Positions 27,172-37,068 of a stretch of DNA of 64,000 nt are shown in pieces (position 1 is the stretch's first letter; the number at the start of each line of letters is the position of its first letter). The position numbers were made by a program, and so were the translations under genes. The notes beneath the pieces are model-generated. The model saw only the letters and a list, made by a program, of their open reading frames with translations, was not told the DNA's origin and did no database searches. The DNA is taken from NCBI RefSeq assembly GCF_000372825.1, contig NZ_KB910516.1, forward strand, positions 2,326,011 through 2,390,010, in the 5' to 3' direction. The DNA comes from Methylobacterium sp. 77. Lineage in GTDB: Bacteria > Pseudomonadota > Alphaproteobacteria > Rhizobiales > Beijerinckiaceae.

Positions 27172-27383
27172 GGGGACCTCGTAGCTTCCGAAGTCCCGAG
27201 CTTGGTCTAAAGCCTACCAAGGAACCACGAGCACGATGCATCAAATGCGATGGATCGCGCTTTTATACCGGCACGTCGGAGACTTAACGCATCGTCGCGG
27301 AGACGATTTTCCGGACGATGCGATGGCCTTTCGAGGGTCGATCGTCCGGTTCGAAACCGGGCTCCCGGTTTCGGGATGCGGCG

Positions 27384-28958
27384 CTAGAAAAAGATCGGCC
27401 GCGCGGTCGCGTTGTGTTCGGCCAGGGTCGCCCCCGTTGCCGGGTCGATCTCCTTCAGCACCGCATCGTAGCCCCAGAGATCGGCGAGATGCTGCAACAC
27501 CTTGCGGGCATCGTCGGCCTGGAGCGTGATGCGGTTCAGCGCCTTGTGATGGACGATGAGGCGGCGATCGCCTTCGAGGTCCACGTCGACCACCTCGATA
27601 TCGGGATCGAGCCAGGCGACGTCGTATTGGCGGGCGAAGGACCGGCGCATCTTGCGGTAGCCGCGCTCGTCGTGGATCGCCTCCACGCGCATTTCCGACT
27701 CGTCGGGATCGTCGACCACGTGGAACAGGCGCATGTCGCGCATGAGCTTGGGCGACAGGAACTGCGCGATGAAGCTCTCGTCGCGGTAATTCGCCCAGAT
27801 GTCACGCAGGGTCGCCATCGCGTCGCCGGTGCCGGCGATCTCGGGGAACCATTGCCGATCCTCCTCCGTCGGCTGTTCCACGATGCGGGCGATGTCCTGC
27901 ATCATGGCAAAGCCGATGGCATAGGGATTGTGCCCGCCATAGCCGCGCTCGTTGTAGTTCGGCTGGCGAATGACGTTGGTGTGCGAGGTCAGGAATTCGA
28001 GATAGGCGGCTTCGCCGATCAGGCCCTTCTCGGAGAGCGAGTTCATGATCCGGTAGTGGCAATAGGTGGCGCAGCCCTCGTTCATCACCTTGGTCTGACG
28101 CTGGGGATAGAAATACTGCGCCACGAGGCGGACGATCCGCAGGATCTCGCGCTGCCACGGCCGCAGCCGCGGCGCCGCCTTCTCGAGGAAATAGAGCAGG
28201 TTCTCCTGCGGCAGTTCCAGCAGCGCCTTCCGGCGCTCAAGGGCGACGTCGGGCCGCGCGCCGGCGGATTTCTGCGGCAGGGTGCGCCAGAGGTCGTTGT
28301 AGATCTGTTCGCCGTGCTCGGCCCGCTCGCGCTCGCGGCGCTGCTCCGAGGCGAGGTCGGGCCGCTTCTTGCGCGGATAGCGATGGACGCCCTGGCTCAT
28401 CAGCGCATGCGCGGCATCGAGCACCTGCTCGACCGCATGATGGCCGTAGCGCTCCTCGCAGCGGGAGATGAAGCCCTTGGCGAAATCGAGGTAATCGAGG
28501 ATGCCCTCGGCATCGGTCCATTGCTTGAACAGGTAGTTGTTCTTGAAGAAGTGGTTGTGACCGAAGGCGGCGTGCGCGATCACCAGAGTCTGCATCGTCG
28601 CCGTGTTCTCCTCCATGATGTAGGAGATGCACGGATCGGAATTGATGACGATCTCGTAGGCGAGCCCCATCATGCCGCGGCGATAGCTGGCCTCGTGCTG
28701 GGCGAAGTGCTTGCCGAACGACCAGTGCTTGTAGAAGAGCGGCATGCCGATCGAGGCATAGGCGTCGAGCATCTGCTCCGCGGTGATGATCTCGATCTGG
28801 TTCGGGTACCAGGACAGGCCCAGTTCCTCGCCGGCGATCTTCTCGCAGGCATCGTGGATGCGGCGGACCGTTTCGAAATCCCAGTCGTTGCCGGTGAAGA
28901 GCGGCTGCTGGCCGCCGGACACGACCTGCGGATTCGGGCGGATGATGCTGCCGACCAT
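27384..28958 (-). CDS. SpoVR family protein (YcgB-like)
   Basis: 524-aa cytoplasmic protein of the SpoVR family, named after a Bacillus cortex-formation gene but widespread in non-sporulating proteobacteria. Conserved features include LSWYPNQIEIITAEQMLDAY and MNEGCATYCHYRIMNSL. It is the third gene of prkA-yeaH-spoVR. This trio is repeatedly associated with stationary phase and nitrogen or carbon starvation, but its biochemical role is not established. Confidence 0.94.
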   Translation of the reverse strand: MVGSIIRPNPQVVSGGQQPLFTGNDWDFETVRRIHDACEKIAGEELGLSWYPNQIEIITAEQMLDAYASIGMPLFYKHWSFGKHFAQHEASYRRGMMGLAYEIVINSDPCISYIMEENTATMQTLVIAHAAFGHNHFFKNNYLFKQWTDAEGILDYLDFAKGFISRCEERYGHHAVEQVLDAAHALMSQGVHRYPRKKRPDLASEQRRERERAEHGEQIYNDLWRTLPQKSAGARPDVALERRKALLELPQENLLYFLEKAAPRLRPWQREILRIVRLVAQYFYPQRQTKVMNEGCATYCHYRIMNSLSEKGLIGEAAYLEFLTSHTNVIRQPNYNERGYGGHNPYAIGFAMMQDIARIVEQPTEEDRQWFPEIAGTGDAMATLRDIWANYRDESFIAQFLSPKLMRDMRLFHVVDDPDESEMRVEAIHDERGYRKMRRSFARQYDVAWLDPDIEVVDVDLEGDRRLIVHHKALNRITLQADDARKVLQHLADLWGYDAVLKEIDPATGATLAEHNATARPIFF

Positions 28959-29023
28959 GATCGTCGTCTCTCCCAGCTCTCCGGTCCACGTCCCCCGACG
29001 AGGGAGCCGCGCGCCGCTGCGGT

Positions 29024-30325
29024 CTACGCTTCGGCTTCCGCCCTGGCGTCCTTGCGGCCGAACAATTCGCGGAACACCGGATAGATGTCGCGCCGATGAT
29101 TGACCTTGCGCATGGCGATGGCGCCGCCCGATTTGGCGAGGCCTTCATAGGTGCGCCACAGGGTGGTGCGGTGCTCGACGAAGCCGGCGCGCGGGCCGTT
29201 CTCGTCGCCGACTTCGAGATAGGCGAAGTGCTGGCAGGCGGGCAGGATGTGAGCCCGCAGAAGCTCGGTCGAGGTCGGGCCGTCGCTCGAGACGTTGTCC
29301 CCGTCCGAGGCCTGCGCGGCGTAGATGTTCCAGTCGTCCGGGCTGTAGCGCTCGGTGATGACGCGCTTCATCTCCACGAGGGCCGAGGAGACCAGCGTCC
29401 CGCCGGTCTCGCGGGAGCCGAAGAAGGTTTCCTCGTCCACCTCCGTCGCCTTGTCGGTGTGGCGGATGAAGACGATCTCCACGTGGCGGTAGCGCCGGGT
29501 CAGGAAGATGTGCAGCAGGATGTAGAAGCGCTTGGCGAGGTCCTTCATGTGCTCGGTCATCGAACCCGAGACGTCCATGAGGCAGAACATCACCGCCTGC
29601 GCGATGGGGCGCGGATAGGGCTCGAAGCGCCGGTAGCGCAGGTCGATCGGATCGACATAGGGAATGCGCCGGGTGCGCTCGCGCAGGGCCTCCAGGGCGA
29701 GCATCATGTCCGGGAGCAGCGGATCGGCCTCGTCCGACCTGGCGATGCGGGCTTCGAGGTCGGCGATCTCGTCGGGCTTCGGCCGCTTCAGGGCGATGCG
29801 GCGCGACATCGAATTGCGCAGGGTGCGCGTCAGCGCGAGGTTGGCGGGCGAGCCGGAGACGGTGTAGCCGGCGCGGCGCAGGCCTTCCGTCTCGACGATC
29901 GAGAGGCGGCGCTTGGCGAGGTCGGGCAATTCGAGGTCTTCGAGGAAGAGTTCGAGGAACTCGTCGCGCGTCAGCACGAAGTGGAACGCGTCCTCGCTGT
30001 TCTCCGAGCCTTCTCCGCCCTCCCCCGAGCCTTTGCCGCCTCCGCCGCCCGGTGGACGCTCGATGCGGTCGCCCTCCACATAGGTCTTGTTGCCGGGCAG
30101 GATGTAATCGTGAAGGCCGGTGCCGGATTGGCGGCTGAAGCGCGGCTCGCGGACGCCGTCGCCGGGGACGGTGACGCGGCCATCCTTGCCGAGATCCTTG
30201 ATATCTTTCTCGCGGGCGGATTCTCGCACCGCGCGCTGAGCCATGTCCTTCACGCGGCGCAGGAAGCGCTGGCGGTTCGGAAGGCTCTTGCCTCCTGGAT
30301 TCAACCGACGGTCGACGATGTGCAT
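29024..30325 (-). CDS. yeaH: YeaH/YhbH family protein (DUF444)
   Basis: 433-aa protein of unknown biochemistry that pairs with the PrkA kinase. The N-terminal 80-110 residues are rich in Arg/Glu and end in a Gly/Ser-rich linker (near residue 85). The C-terminal half contains a von Willebrand A-like fold: MFCLMDVSGSM supplies the DxSxS metal site. The opening IVDRRLNPGGKSLPNRQRF is typical of the family. It lies 65 nt before spoVR and 179 nt after prkA. Confidence 0.93.
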   Translation of the reverse strand: MHIVDRRLNPGGKSLPNRQRFLRRVKDMAQRAVRESAREKDIKDLGKDGRVTVPGDGVREPRFSRQSGTGLHDYILPGNKTYVEGDRIERPPGGGGGKGSGEGGEGSENSEDAFHFVLTRDEFLELFLEDLELPDLAKRRLSIVETEGLRRAGYTVSGSPANLALTRTLRNSMSRRIALKRPKPDEIADLEARIARSDEADPLLPDMMLALEALRERTRRIPYVDPIDLRYRRFEPYPRPIAQAVMFCLMDVSGSMTEHMKDLAKRFYILLHIFLTRRYRHVEIVFIRHTDKATEVDEETFFGSRETGGTLVSSALVEMKRVITERYSPDDWNIYAAQASDGDNVSSDGPTSTELLRAHILPACQHFAYLEVGDENGPRAGFVEHRTTLWRTYEGLAKSGGAIAMRKVNHRRDIYPVFRELFGRKDARAEAEA

Positions 30326-30403
30326 CCGGTGTCTTCGTCCTCGCCCTCAAGACCTTACAGGTTCGTTCGGCAGGTTCACTCGAGAGACCCGGTCGGTGAA
30401 CAG

Positions 30404-30431
30404 GGCCGGCGGGAGGAAGCGTCCGCCGGCC
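30404..30431 (-). other. Hairpin between prkA and yeaH
   Basis: GGCCGGCGG pairs with CCGCCGGCC across a 10-nt loop, in the 179-nt gap between prkA and yeaH. It lacks a U-tract and may be an mRNA-processing or attenuating structure that allows different levels of the two products. Confidence 0.45.
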
Positions 30432-30504
30432 GGTTCGCCACTGCAGCCCCTCGATGAGGCATCATCGTGTCCCAAAACCGGTTCCCACGTCCCGGGACGA
30501 TGCC

Positions 30505-32457
30505 CTAGCCCGCCTGCTTCACCCTCATGTACCACTCGACCAGGCGGCGGACCTGCCGCTCGGTGTAGCCGCGCGCCACCATGCGATCGACGAACTCGCC
30601 GTGCTTCTTCTCCGTGTCGCCATCCTTCTTCGAACCAAACGAGATGACGGGCAGCAGTTCCTCCACCTGGCTGAACATCCGCCGCTCGATCACCTCGCGC
30701 AGCTTCTCGTAGGACGTCCATGAGGGGTTGCGGCCGCCGTGCTGGGCCCGCGAACGCAGGGCGAACTTCACCACTTCGTTGCGGAAATCCTTCGGATTGG
30801 CGATGCCGGCCGGCTTCTCGATCTTGGTGAGTTCCTGGTTGAGGAGCTCGCGGTTGAGGAGCTGTCCGGTCTCGGAATCCTTAAAGTCCTGGTCCTCGAT
30901 CCAGGCATCGGCATAGTCGATGTAACGGTCGAACAGGTTCTGGCCGTAATCGTGGTAGGATTCGAGATAGGCCTTCTGGATCTCGTGCCCGATGAATTCG
31001 GCGTAGCGCGGCGCGAGTTCGGTCTTGATGAATTCGAGGTAGCGCTTCTCGGTCTCCGGCGGCAGCTGCTCCCGGCGCAGGGCCTGTTCCAGCACGTACA
31101 TGAGATGCACGGGATCGGCAGAGACTTCCGTGGTGTCGTGGTTGAACGTCGCCGCCATGACCTTGAAGGCGAAACGGGTCGAGATGCCGTCCATGCCTTC
31201 GTCGACGCCGGCGGAATCCTTGTATTCCTGCATCGAGCGGGCGCGGGGGTCGACCTCGCGCAAGGACTCGCCGTCATACACCCGCATCTTCGAGAAGGCG
31301 TTGGAATTGGCATGCTCGCGCAGGCGCGAGAGCACCGAGAAGCGGGCCAGCATCTCCAACGTGCCGGGCGCGCAGGCGGCCTCGGCTAGTTCGGAGCCGG
31401 AGACGAGCTTCTCGTAGATCCGCTGCTCTTCGGTGACCCGCAGGCAGTACGGCACCTTGATCACGTAGATACGGTCGATGAAGGCTTCGTTGTTCTTGTT
31501 GGTCTTGAAGGTCTGCCACTCGGATTCGTTCGAGTGGGCGAGAATGATCCCGGTGAAGGGAATCGCGCCGATATTCTCTGTGCCGACGTAATTGCCCTCC
31601 TGCGTCGCGGTGAGCAGGGGATGCAGCATCTTGATCGGCGCCTTGAACATCTCGACGAATTCGAGAACGCCCTGGTTCGCCCGGTTGAGGCCGCCCGAAT
31701 AGGAATAGGCATCGGGGTCGGCCTGGGACAATGTCTCGAGCCTGCGGATATCGACCTTGCCGACGAGGCTGGAGATGTCCTGGTTGTTCTCGTCGCCCGG
31801 CTCGGTCTTGGCGATGCCGATCTGGCGCAGGCGCGAGGGACGAACCTTGATGACCTTGAACTGCGAGATGTCGCCGTTGAACTCGTCGAGGCGCTTCAGG
31901 GCCCAGGGGCTCATCAGGCCGGTGAGACGGCGGCGGGGGATGCCGTAGCGCTCCTGGATCTCCGCGCCCATCACCTCCGGGTCGAACAATCCGAGGGGGC
32001 TCTCGAAGACCGGAGACACCTCGTTGCCGGCCTTCAGCACGTAGATCGGATGCACTTCCATCAGCGCCTTGAGGCGCTCGGCCAGGGAGGACTTGCCGCC
32101 GCCGACGGGGCCGAGAAGGTAGAGGATCTGCTTGCGCTCCTCCAACCCCTGCGCCGCGTGCCGGAAGAACGAGACGATCCGCTCGATCGTCTCCTCCATG
32201 CCGTAGAATTCGGAGAAGGCGGGGTAGACCCGGATCGTCCGGTTCATGAACACCCGGCCGAGACGAGCGTCCCTGGCGGTGTCGACGAATTCCGGCTTGC
32301 CGATCGCATCGAGGATGCGCTCGGCCGCGGTGGCGTACATCAGGGGTTCGTCGCGGCAGGCCTCAAGGAATTCGGAGAGGCTCATCTCCGTGTCGCGGCG
32401 CGCCTCGTAACCACGGGCAAAGCTCTGAAACAGGTCGTTCGTCGATGGCATTGGCAT
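30505..32457 (-). CDS. prkA: PrkA family serine protein kinase (YeaG)
   Basis: 650-aa protein with an N-terminal AAA-type ATPase module and a C-terminal PrkA kinase-like domain. The Walker A loop is LLGPVGGGKSSLAERLKAL, near residue 118. First gene of the prkA-yeaH-spoVR set. E. coli YeaG acts in starvation and stationary-phase adaptation, and B. subtilis PrkA is sporulation-linked, while this organism has no other sporulation genes here. The ATG at 32457 could be replaced by one two codons in. Confidence 0.94.
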   Translation of the reverse strand: MPMPSTNDLFQSFARGYEARRDTEMSLSEFLEACRDEPLMYATAAERILDAIGKPEFVDTARDARLGRVFMNRTIRVYPAFSEFYGMEETIERIVSFFRHAAQGLEERKQILYLLGPVGGGKSSLAERLKALMEVHPIYVLKAGNEVSPVFESPLGLFDPEVMGAEIQERYGIPRRRLTGLMSPWALKRLDEFNGDISQFKVIKVRPSRLRQIGIAKTEPGDENNQDISSLVGKVDIRRLETLSQADPDAYSYSGGLNRANQGVLEFVEMFKAPIKMLHPLLTATQEGNYVGTENIGAIPFTGIILAHSNESEWQTFKTNKNNEAFIDRIYVIKVPYCLRVTEEQRIYEKLVSGSELAEAACAPGTLEMLARFSVLSRLREHANSNAFSKMRVYDGESLREVDPRARSMQEYKDSAGVDEGMDGISTRFAFKVMAATFNHDTTEVSADPVHLMYVLEQALRREQLPPETEKRYLEFIKTELAPRYAEFIGHEIQKAYLESYHDYGQNLFDRYIDYADAWIEDQDFKDSETGQLLNRELLNQELTKIEKPAGIANPKDFRNEVVKFALRSRAQHGGRNPSWTSYEKLREVIERRMFSQVEELLPVISFGSKKDGDTEKKHGEFVDRMVARGYTERQVRRLVEWYMRVKQAG

Positions 32458-32580
32458 CCCGATCCCTTCACGACTGACGTAGCTTCATCCTGTCTCGGGT
32501 TTGATGCAACTGACAGGCCCAGTTTTGTCGCAGTGCGGTCGCGACAACAAACGGGCGTGGGAAGCGTGCCACAGTCAGGC

Positions 32581-32610
32581 GCCCGGCGGAGGGACATGCG
32601 ACCGCCGGGC
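32581..32610 (-). terminator. Hairpin after exported Ig-like gene
   Basis: GCCCGGCGG pairs with CCGCCGGGC over a 12-nt loop, about 30 nt beyond the stop of the minus-strand gene at 32642. It lacks a clear U-run. Confidence 0.45.
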
Positions 32611-32641
32611 TCCTCCGTGTGGGGGTGAATTCAGCGGCCGA

Positions 32642-33091
32642 TCACAGGTCGGTGCCGCCCTTCTTCGTGCTGTCGCCACCCTTCGTCGCCGCACCGCCGA
32701 CGGTGATGTTGATCGTCTGGGTGCTGGTCTTGCCGTCGGCCTTCTTGACCTCGATCACGACCTCGTCGGATCCGGTGTAGCCGTCCTTGCTCTGGTAAAA
32801 GACGCCCGTCGCGGCGGTCTTCTTGTTCGGACATTTGTGGCTCGCCGGGGTGGTGACGCTGCCGGTCTTGGTGATGAGCGATCCGTTCTTGGGCGACGTG
32901 CTGATGCGGATCTCCGGCATGGAGCCCGGCTTGCAATCGTCCTTCAGGTTCGAGGCGATGAGGATGCGGACGCTCTTGCCGGGGGCGGCGGTTTCGGAGC
33001 GGTTCGCCGTCTCCTGGGCCAGGGCCGGGACGCCAGCGAGGCCGAGAATCAGGCCGGCTGCGAGAAGGGCGTTCGATTTGACGGCGTACAT
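32642..33091 (-). CDS. Small exported protein with Ig/cadherin-like strand repeat
   Basis: 149 aa beginning with a clear signal peptide (SNALLAAGLILGLAGVPALA, cut after ALA). The mature part is one beta-sandwich-like domain: GVFYQSKDGYTGSDEVVIEV followed by TSTQTINITV resembles cadherin/Ig-like repeats. Two cysteines (DDCKPGS and HKCPNK) could form a disulfide. The tail is Gly/Lys/Thr-rich. The ATG at 33091 is chosen for its signal peptide; an upstream extension to 33196 is arginine-rich noise. Function unknown, probably periplasmic or surface. Confidence 0.78.
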   Translation of the reverse strand: MYAVKSNALLAAGLILGLAGVPALAQETANRSETAAPGKSVRILIASNLKDDCKPGSMPEIRISTSPKNGSLITKTGSVTTPASHKCPNKKTAATGVFYQSKDGYTGSDEVVIEVKKADGKTSTQTINITVGGAATKGGDSTKKGGTDL

Positions 33092-33237
33092 CGGGAGGTC
33101 TCCGGTGATGCCTGGCGACCTTGTGGGCTGACGTGCTCGTGGCTGCCTTGGCCCGATGCATGTGGGAAGGGCGGAGCCCGCCGTCGAGGGCGGCAACGGC
33201 TTTCGTTCGATCGCCGAGGCTTTGCGGGGTAGGACCC

Positions 33238-33810
33238 TTAAGCCACGTCCGGCGGATCACGCAGCAGGTTCAGGGCATCGCGGCAGGCATGGAGATCGTC
33301 CAGGACGGCCAGCAGCACCTGCCGGTCCGCGTCTCGACGCTCATCGCCGGCAAAGACGGGCGCGGCCTCGTCGTCGGATTCCGCCTCCCCGGCCTCGAGA
33401 TCCCGCGAGGTCGGCGCCGCCACCTCGGCCTCGCCGCGTCCCACCGACTGGACGAATCGGATGCCGTTCTCCTTGAGGACGCGCTGCGCGCCCCGGATGG
33501 TGTAGCCCTGGTCGTGGAGCAGGCGCCGGATGCCCTTGATCAGGTCGACATCCTCGGGGCGGTAATAGCGTCGCCCACCCGCGCGTTTCACGGGCCTGAT
33601 CTGGACGAACTTGGTCTCCCAGAAGCGAAGGACGTGCTGCGGCACGTCGATCTCGTCGGCCACTTCGCTGATCGTCCGGAAGGCGCCGGGTCGCTTCTCG
33701 CCAGTGTCGCGACTTTCCATCAGACCCGGGACGCTCCGCGCGAAGAGGCCATCCCCGCCGGGGGCCGTGTCGGTCGGAACCTTCGCTGCCAGCGACATCG
33801 ATAGCCTCAA
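33238..33810 (-). CDS. MerR-family regulator
   Basis: 190-aa protein with an N-terminal MerR winged helix ([25 protein letters not shown] then [19 protein letters not shown]). A long C-terminal tail contains a poorly conserved acidic segment and a short predicted helix, without obvious metal-binding cysteines. The same regulator sits directly after ihfA in many Rhizobiales. Its start overlaps the ihfA stop by 4 nt. Its target is unknown. Confidence 0.9.
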   Translation of the reverse strand: MRLSMSLAAKVPTDTAPGGDGLFARSVPGLMESRDTGEKRPGAFRTISEVADEIDVPQHVLRFWETKFVQIRPVKRAGGRRYYRPEDVDLIKGIRRLLHDQGYTIRGAQRVLKENGIRFVQSVGRGEAEVAAPTSRDLEAGEAESDDEAAPVFAGDERRDADRQVLLAVLDDLHACRDALNLLRDPPDVA

Positions 33811-34127
33811 TCGTCGTCTTGTTCCGCGACGCCGTTCACGCCGTTGATCCGGGACTTGAGCACGTTCGACGGCTTGAACACCATGACCTGACGCGGCTCG
33901 ATGGCCACTTCGACACCGGTCTTGGGGTTGCGACCGACGCGACGGCCCTTGCCGCGCACGACGAAGGACCCGAACGACGAGAGCTTCACCGTTTCACCCG
34001 AGGCGAGGCAGGTGCAGATTTCCGACAACACGGTCTCGACCAGCGCCGCGGATTCGGTCCGCGACAACCCGACCTGCTGATACACGGCCTCGCTCAGATC
34101 GGCGCGCGTCACCGTCTTCCCTGCCAT
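33807..34127 (-). CDS. ihfA: IhfA, integration host factor alpha subunit
   Basis: 106-aa nucleoid-associated HU-fold protein that bends DNA as a heterodimer with IhfB. It starts [19 protein letters not shown]. The DNA-binding arm reads [20 protein letters not shown], with the intercalating proline. [14 protein letters not shown] closes the fold. The alpha rather than HU assignment rests on the arm sequence and on the fabH-ihfA-merR context. Confidence 0.95.
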   Translation of the reverse strand: MAGKTVTRADLSEAVYQQVGLSRTESAALVETVLSEICTCLASGETVKLSSFGSFVVRGKGRRVGRNPKTGVEVAIEPRQVMVFKPSNVLKSRINGVNGVAEQDDD

Positions 34128-34257
34128 GCGTCATTCCCCAAGCGATTCGTATTTTCTGGCGTATCTGTATGATTGCGCACGCTAATCTGCGTTTGCTCCG
34201 CGGTCAACCGACGTTGGCCGCGAACCTTGGCCGCGCCGCGACGGTGACGTCGCAGGC

Positions 34258-35235
34258 TCACCAGCGGATGAGCGCGGCGCCCCAGGTGAAGCCGCCGCCG
34301 ATGGCCTCGATCATGACGAGGTCGCGGCGCTTGATTCGACCGTCCTTGCGGGCGGTGTCGAGGGCGAGCGGGATGGAGGCCGCGGAGGTGTTGCCGTGCC
34401 GGTCGACGGTGAGGACGACCTTGCTCCGGTCGATGCCGAGCTTGTCCGCCGAGGCCTCGATGATGCGCCGGTTCGCCTGGTGCGGCACGAACCAGGTGAG
34501 GTCGCCTGCGCTGGTCCCCGTAGCCGCGAAAGCGTCGGCGATGACATCCGTCACCGAGCCTACCGCGAAACGGAAGACCTCCTTGCCCTCCATGCGCAGG
34601 TAGCCCGTCGTCCCTGTGGAGCCGGGGCCGCCATCGACATAGAGCTTGTCGCGGTGTTTTCCGTCCGAGCGCAGATGGCTGGTGAGGACGCCGCGATCGT
34701 CGCTCGTCCCCTCGCCGTCCTGGGCTTCGAGCACGATCGCGCCGGCGCCGTCGCCGAACAGGACGCAAGTCGTGCGGTCTTCCCAGTCGAGGATGCGCGA
34801 GAACGTCTCGGCGCCGACCACGAGGGCGCGGCGCACGCTACCGCTCGTCAGGAATTTGTCGGCGGTGGCGACACCGTAGACGAAGCCGGCGCAGACCGCC
34901 TGGATATCGAAGGCGAAGCCCGACCGGATGCCGAGTCCGGCTTGGATCTGGGTCGCCACCGAGGGGAAGGTGTGGTCCGGCGTGGAAGTCGCGCAGATGA
35001 CGAGGTCGATGTCGTCCGGGCCGAGCCCCGCATCCTCCAGGGCCGCCGCGGCCGCCTTGATCCCCAGCGTCGACGTGGTCTCGCCGGCATCCGCGAGGTA
35101 GCGCTGGCGGATGCCCGTGCGCTGAACGATCCACTCGTCGGAGGTGTCGACGGTCTTCGCCAGCTCTTCGTTGGTCACGAGGCGGGCGGGCAGGGCCGAG
35201 CCCGTCCCCACCACTACGGAGCGTGTAACCGCCAT
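34258..35235 (-). CDS. fabH: FabH, 3-oxoacyl-ACP synthase III
   Basis: Initiates fatty-acid synthesis by condensing acetyl-CoA with malonyl-ACP. The Cys-His-Asn triad is visible: [10 protein letters not shown] (Cys, near residue 115), [12 protein letters not shown] (His) and [12 protein letters not shown] (Asn). 325 aa is normal. It lies 27 nt downstream of plsX, forming the phospholipid/fatty-acid block. Confidence 0.96.
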   Translation of the reverse strand: MAVTRSVVVGTGSALPARLVTNEELAKTVDTSDEWIVQRTGIRQRYLADAGETTSTLGIKAAAAALEDAGLGPDDIDLVICATSTPDHTFPSVATQIQAGLGIRSGFAFDIQAVCAGFVYGVATADKFLTSGSVRRALVVGAETFSRILDWEDRTTCVLFGDGAGAIVLEAQDGEGTSDDRGVLTSHLRSDGKHRDKLYVDGGPGSTGTTGYLRMEGKEVFRFAVGSVTDVIADAFAATGTSAGDLTWFVPHQANRRIIEASADKLGIDRSKVVLTVDRHGNTSAASIPLALDTARKDGRIKRRDLVMIEAIGGGFTWGAALIRW

Positions 35236-35262
35236 GTCAGATCCGATCCCGCATCGACCACC

Positions 35263-36297
35263 TCATGCGGAGGCGGCCATGGGCGTGAGTTCGAGCATGT
35301 CGCGAATGGTCCGCATCAGGTCGTGCCGCGCCATATCGTGCGCGAGATCGACGGCCGCTGCAAAGCCATGGGCGTCTTCGGAGCCATGGCTCTTGATAAC
35401 GATGCCCTCGAGACCGAGGAAGACGCCGCCATTGGCCCGGCTGGGGTTCATCTTGTCGCGCAGGGCCTTGAAGGCCTGACGGGCGAAGAAATAGCCGATC
35501 TTCGCCGACAGGGTCCGGCTCATGGCCGCGCGCAGGTAGCTGCCGATCTGCTTGGCGGTGCCTTCCGCGGTCTTCAGGGCGATGTTGCCGGTGAAGCCTT
35601 CGGTGACCACCACGTCGACGGTGCCCTTGCCGAGGTCGTTGCCCTCGACGAAGCCGTGATAGGTGAGGTTCGGCAATTCGGTCTCGCGCAGGCGCCGCGC
35701 GGCTTCCTTCACCGCCTCGTTGCCCTTCATCTCCTCGGTGCCGACATTGAGCAGGCCCACCGTCGGCTTGTCGAGGTCGAACACGATCCGGGCCATGGCG
35801 GCGCCCATCAGGGCCATCTCGACGAGATGCTCCGCATCGGTGCCGATCGTGGCACCGACATCGAGCACGACGCTCTCGCCGCGCACGGTCGGCCACAGGC
35901 ACGCGATGGCCGGGCGCTCGATGCCGGCCAGCGTCTTCAGACAGATCTTCGACATCGCCATGAGCGCGCCGGTATTGCCGGCCGAGACGGCCGCATCGGC
36001 CTCGCCGTCCTTCACCGCCTGGATCGCCCGCCACATCGAGGATTTGCCACGGCCCGAGCGGACGGCCTGGCTCGGCTTCTCGTCCATGGAGATCGCCACG
36101 GTCGTGTGACGGATCTCGACGGCGCCCTTCAGGCGCGGCTCGGCCGCGACCAGGGGCGTGAGGATCGCCTCGTCCCCGAACATGAGGAACGTCATTTCGG
36201 GATGGCGCTCGCGTGCGATGGCGGCGCCGGGCACCACGGTCGAGGGACCGTGATCGCCGCCCATGGCGTCGAGCGAGATGCACACTCTTTGGGACAT
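35263..36297 (-). CDS. plsX: PlsX, phosphate acyltransferase
   Basis: Makes acyl-phosphate from acyl-ACP for phospholipid synthesis. It begins [20 protein letters not shown], the family signature, and continues with [13 protein letters not shown] and [17 protein letters not shown]. 344 aa from the ATG at 36297; reading on to 36903 adds unrelated sequence. The 263-bp gap to the DUF177 gene holds GC-rich inverted repeats (such as 36362-36390 with a bulge) but no gene. The rpmF gene often found here in other bacteria is absent. Confidence 0.96.
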   Translation of the reverse strand: MSQRVCISLDAMGGDHGPSTVVPGAAIARERHPEMTFLMFGDEAILTPLVAAEPRLKGAVEIRHTTVAISMDEKPSQAVRSGRGKSSMWRAIQAVKDGEADAAVSAGNTGALMAMSKICLKTLAGIERPAIACLWPTVRGESVVLDVGATIGTDAEHLVEMALMGAAMARIVFDLDKPTVGLLNVGTEEMKGNEAVKEAARRLRETELPNLTYHGFVEGNDLGKGTVDVVVTEGFTGNIALKTAEGTAKQIGSYLRAAMSRTLSAKIGYFFARQAFKALRDKMNPSRANGGVFLGLEGIVIKSHGSEDAHGFAAAVDLAHDMARHDLMRTIRDMLELTPMAASA

Positions 36298-36560
36298 GCG
36301 GTTCGGCCGGAGGCCTCTTTCAGGACGGACAGACTCTTCTTTCCGAAGAGCCGATGGGACACCCTTCGGCGCGAATGGAGGCGCGAAGGGAAGGACGAGA
36401 GGGATGGGCCCATATCGACGGGGCCCTTCCTCGGCGCGGCGGAAAATAGCGGTTCGCGCCCAACGGGCAAACGAAATCTCAGCTTTTCCGGAATCGGTGT
36501 CGCGACCCCGGCCCTCGGCCCCGCGACATCGAGGGCATTGGCCGGGGATCGGGCCGAGGC

Positions 36561-37067
36561 TCAGTCGCCGTCGCGCTTCAGGGTCTTGAGGATGGCGAGC
36601 GGAGATTCCTGCTCTTGCGTGACCGGCTCGAAGTCGATGCCGGGCTTGCGCGGATAGGGGTCCAGGCCGAGCGCCAGGAATTCCGCGGTAACCTGTCCGA
36701 GATCGATCGTGCCGTTGACGATCGAATCCGGGGTATCGGCTTCCTCGTCGACGACGTCCTTCTTCGGTTCGCGATCGCTGAATACGATCTCGACGGGCTC
36801 GGACACCTCCGCCTCGAACGGCTCGAGGCTGATCGTGCAGACCTGGGTGACGACGGCCGTGACCGTTCCGGTGATGACGAGCCGCGCGGGCGTTCCGCTC
36901 CATTGCAGCCTGCCGACGAGGTCGCGGATGGCGGGGATGCGGAAGTCCGCCGCGAGCGCCGTCTCTTCCTCCGGCGTTGCGTCGATGACGATTCCCGCCC
37001 TGTCCCTGGGCAGCCGGTCGACCCGGAATGGCCGCGACAAGGGCCCGGCCGTCGACTTTGCCGTCAT
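36561..37067 (-). CDS. DUF177 (YceD-like) protein
   Basis: 168-aa cytoplasmic protein of the YceD/DUF177 family, associated with 23S rRNA and ribosome metabolism and usually found beside plsX. Features are the N-terminal [21 protein letters not shown], a single cysteine in [15 protein letters not shown], and an acidic middle. The ATG at 37067 is two bases short of the upstream gene's stop, so the pair is tightly linked; an ORF start at 37094 would overlap that gene. Confidence 0.88.
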   Translation of the reverse strand: MTAKSTAGPLSRPFRVDRLPRDRAGIVIDATPEEETALAADFRIPAIRDLVGRLQWSGTPARLVITGTVTAVVTQVCTISLEPFEAEVSEPVEIVFSDREPKKDVVDEEADTPDSIVNGTIDLGQVTAEFLALGLDPYPRKPGIDFEPVTQEQESPLAILKTLKRDGD

Positions 37068-37068
37068 G

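Noticed and set aside
26500..27200. Integrated element at tRNA-Pro
   Set aside because: No integrase, no direct repeat of the tRNA 3' end and no phage genes are seen on either side.
27318..29084. 588-codon plus-strand ORF opposite spoVR
   Set aside because: The SpoVR protein on the minus strand is intact and recognisable; the opposite frame is a shadow.
36298..36903. Upstream extension of PlsX
   Set aside because: The extension contains no family sequence and overlaps the DUF177 gene; PlsX clearly starts at its CISLDAMGG motif.
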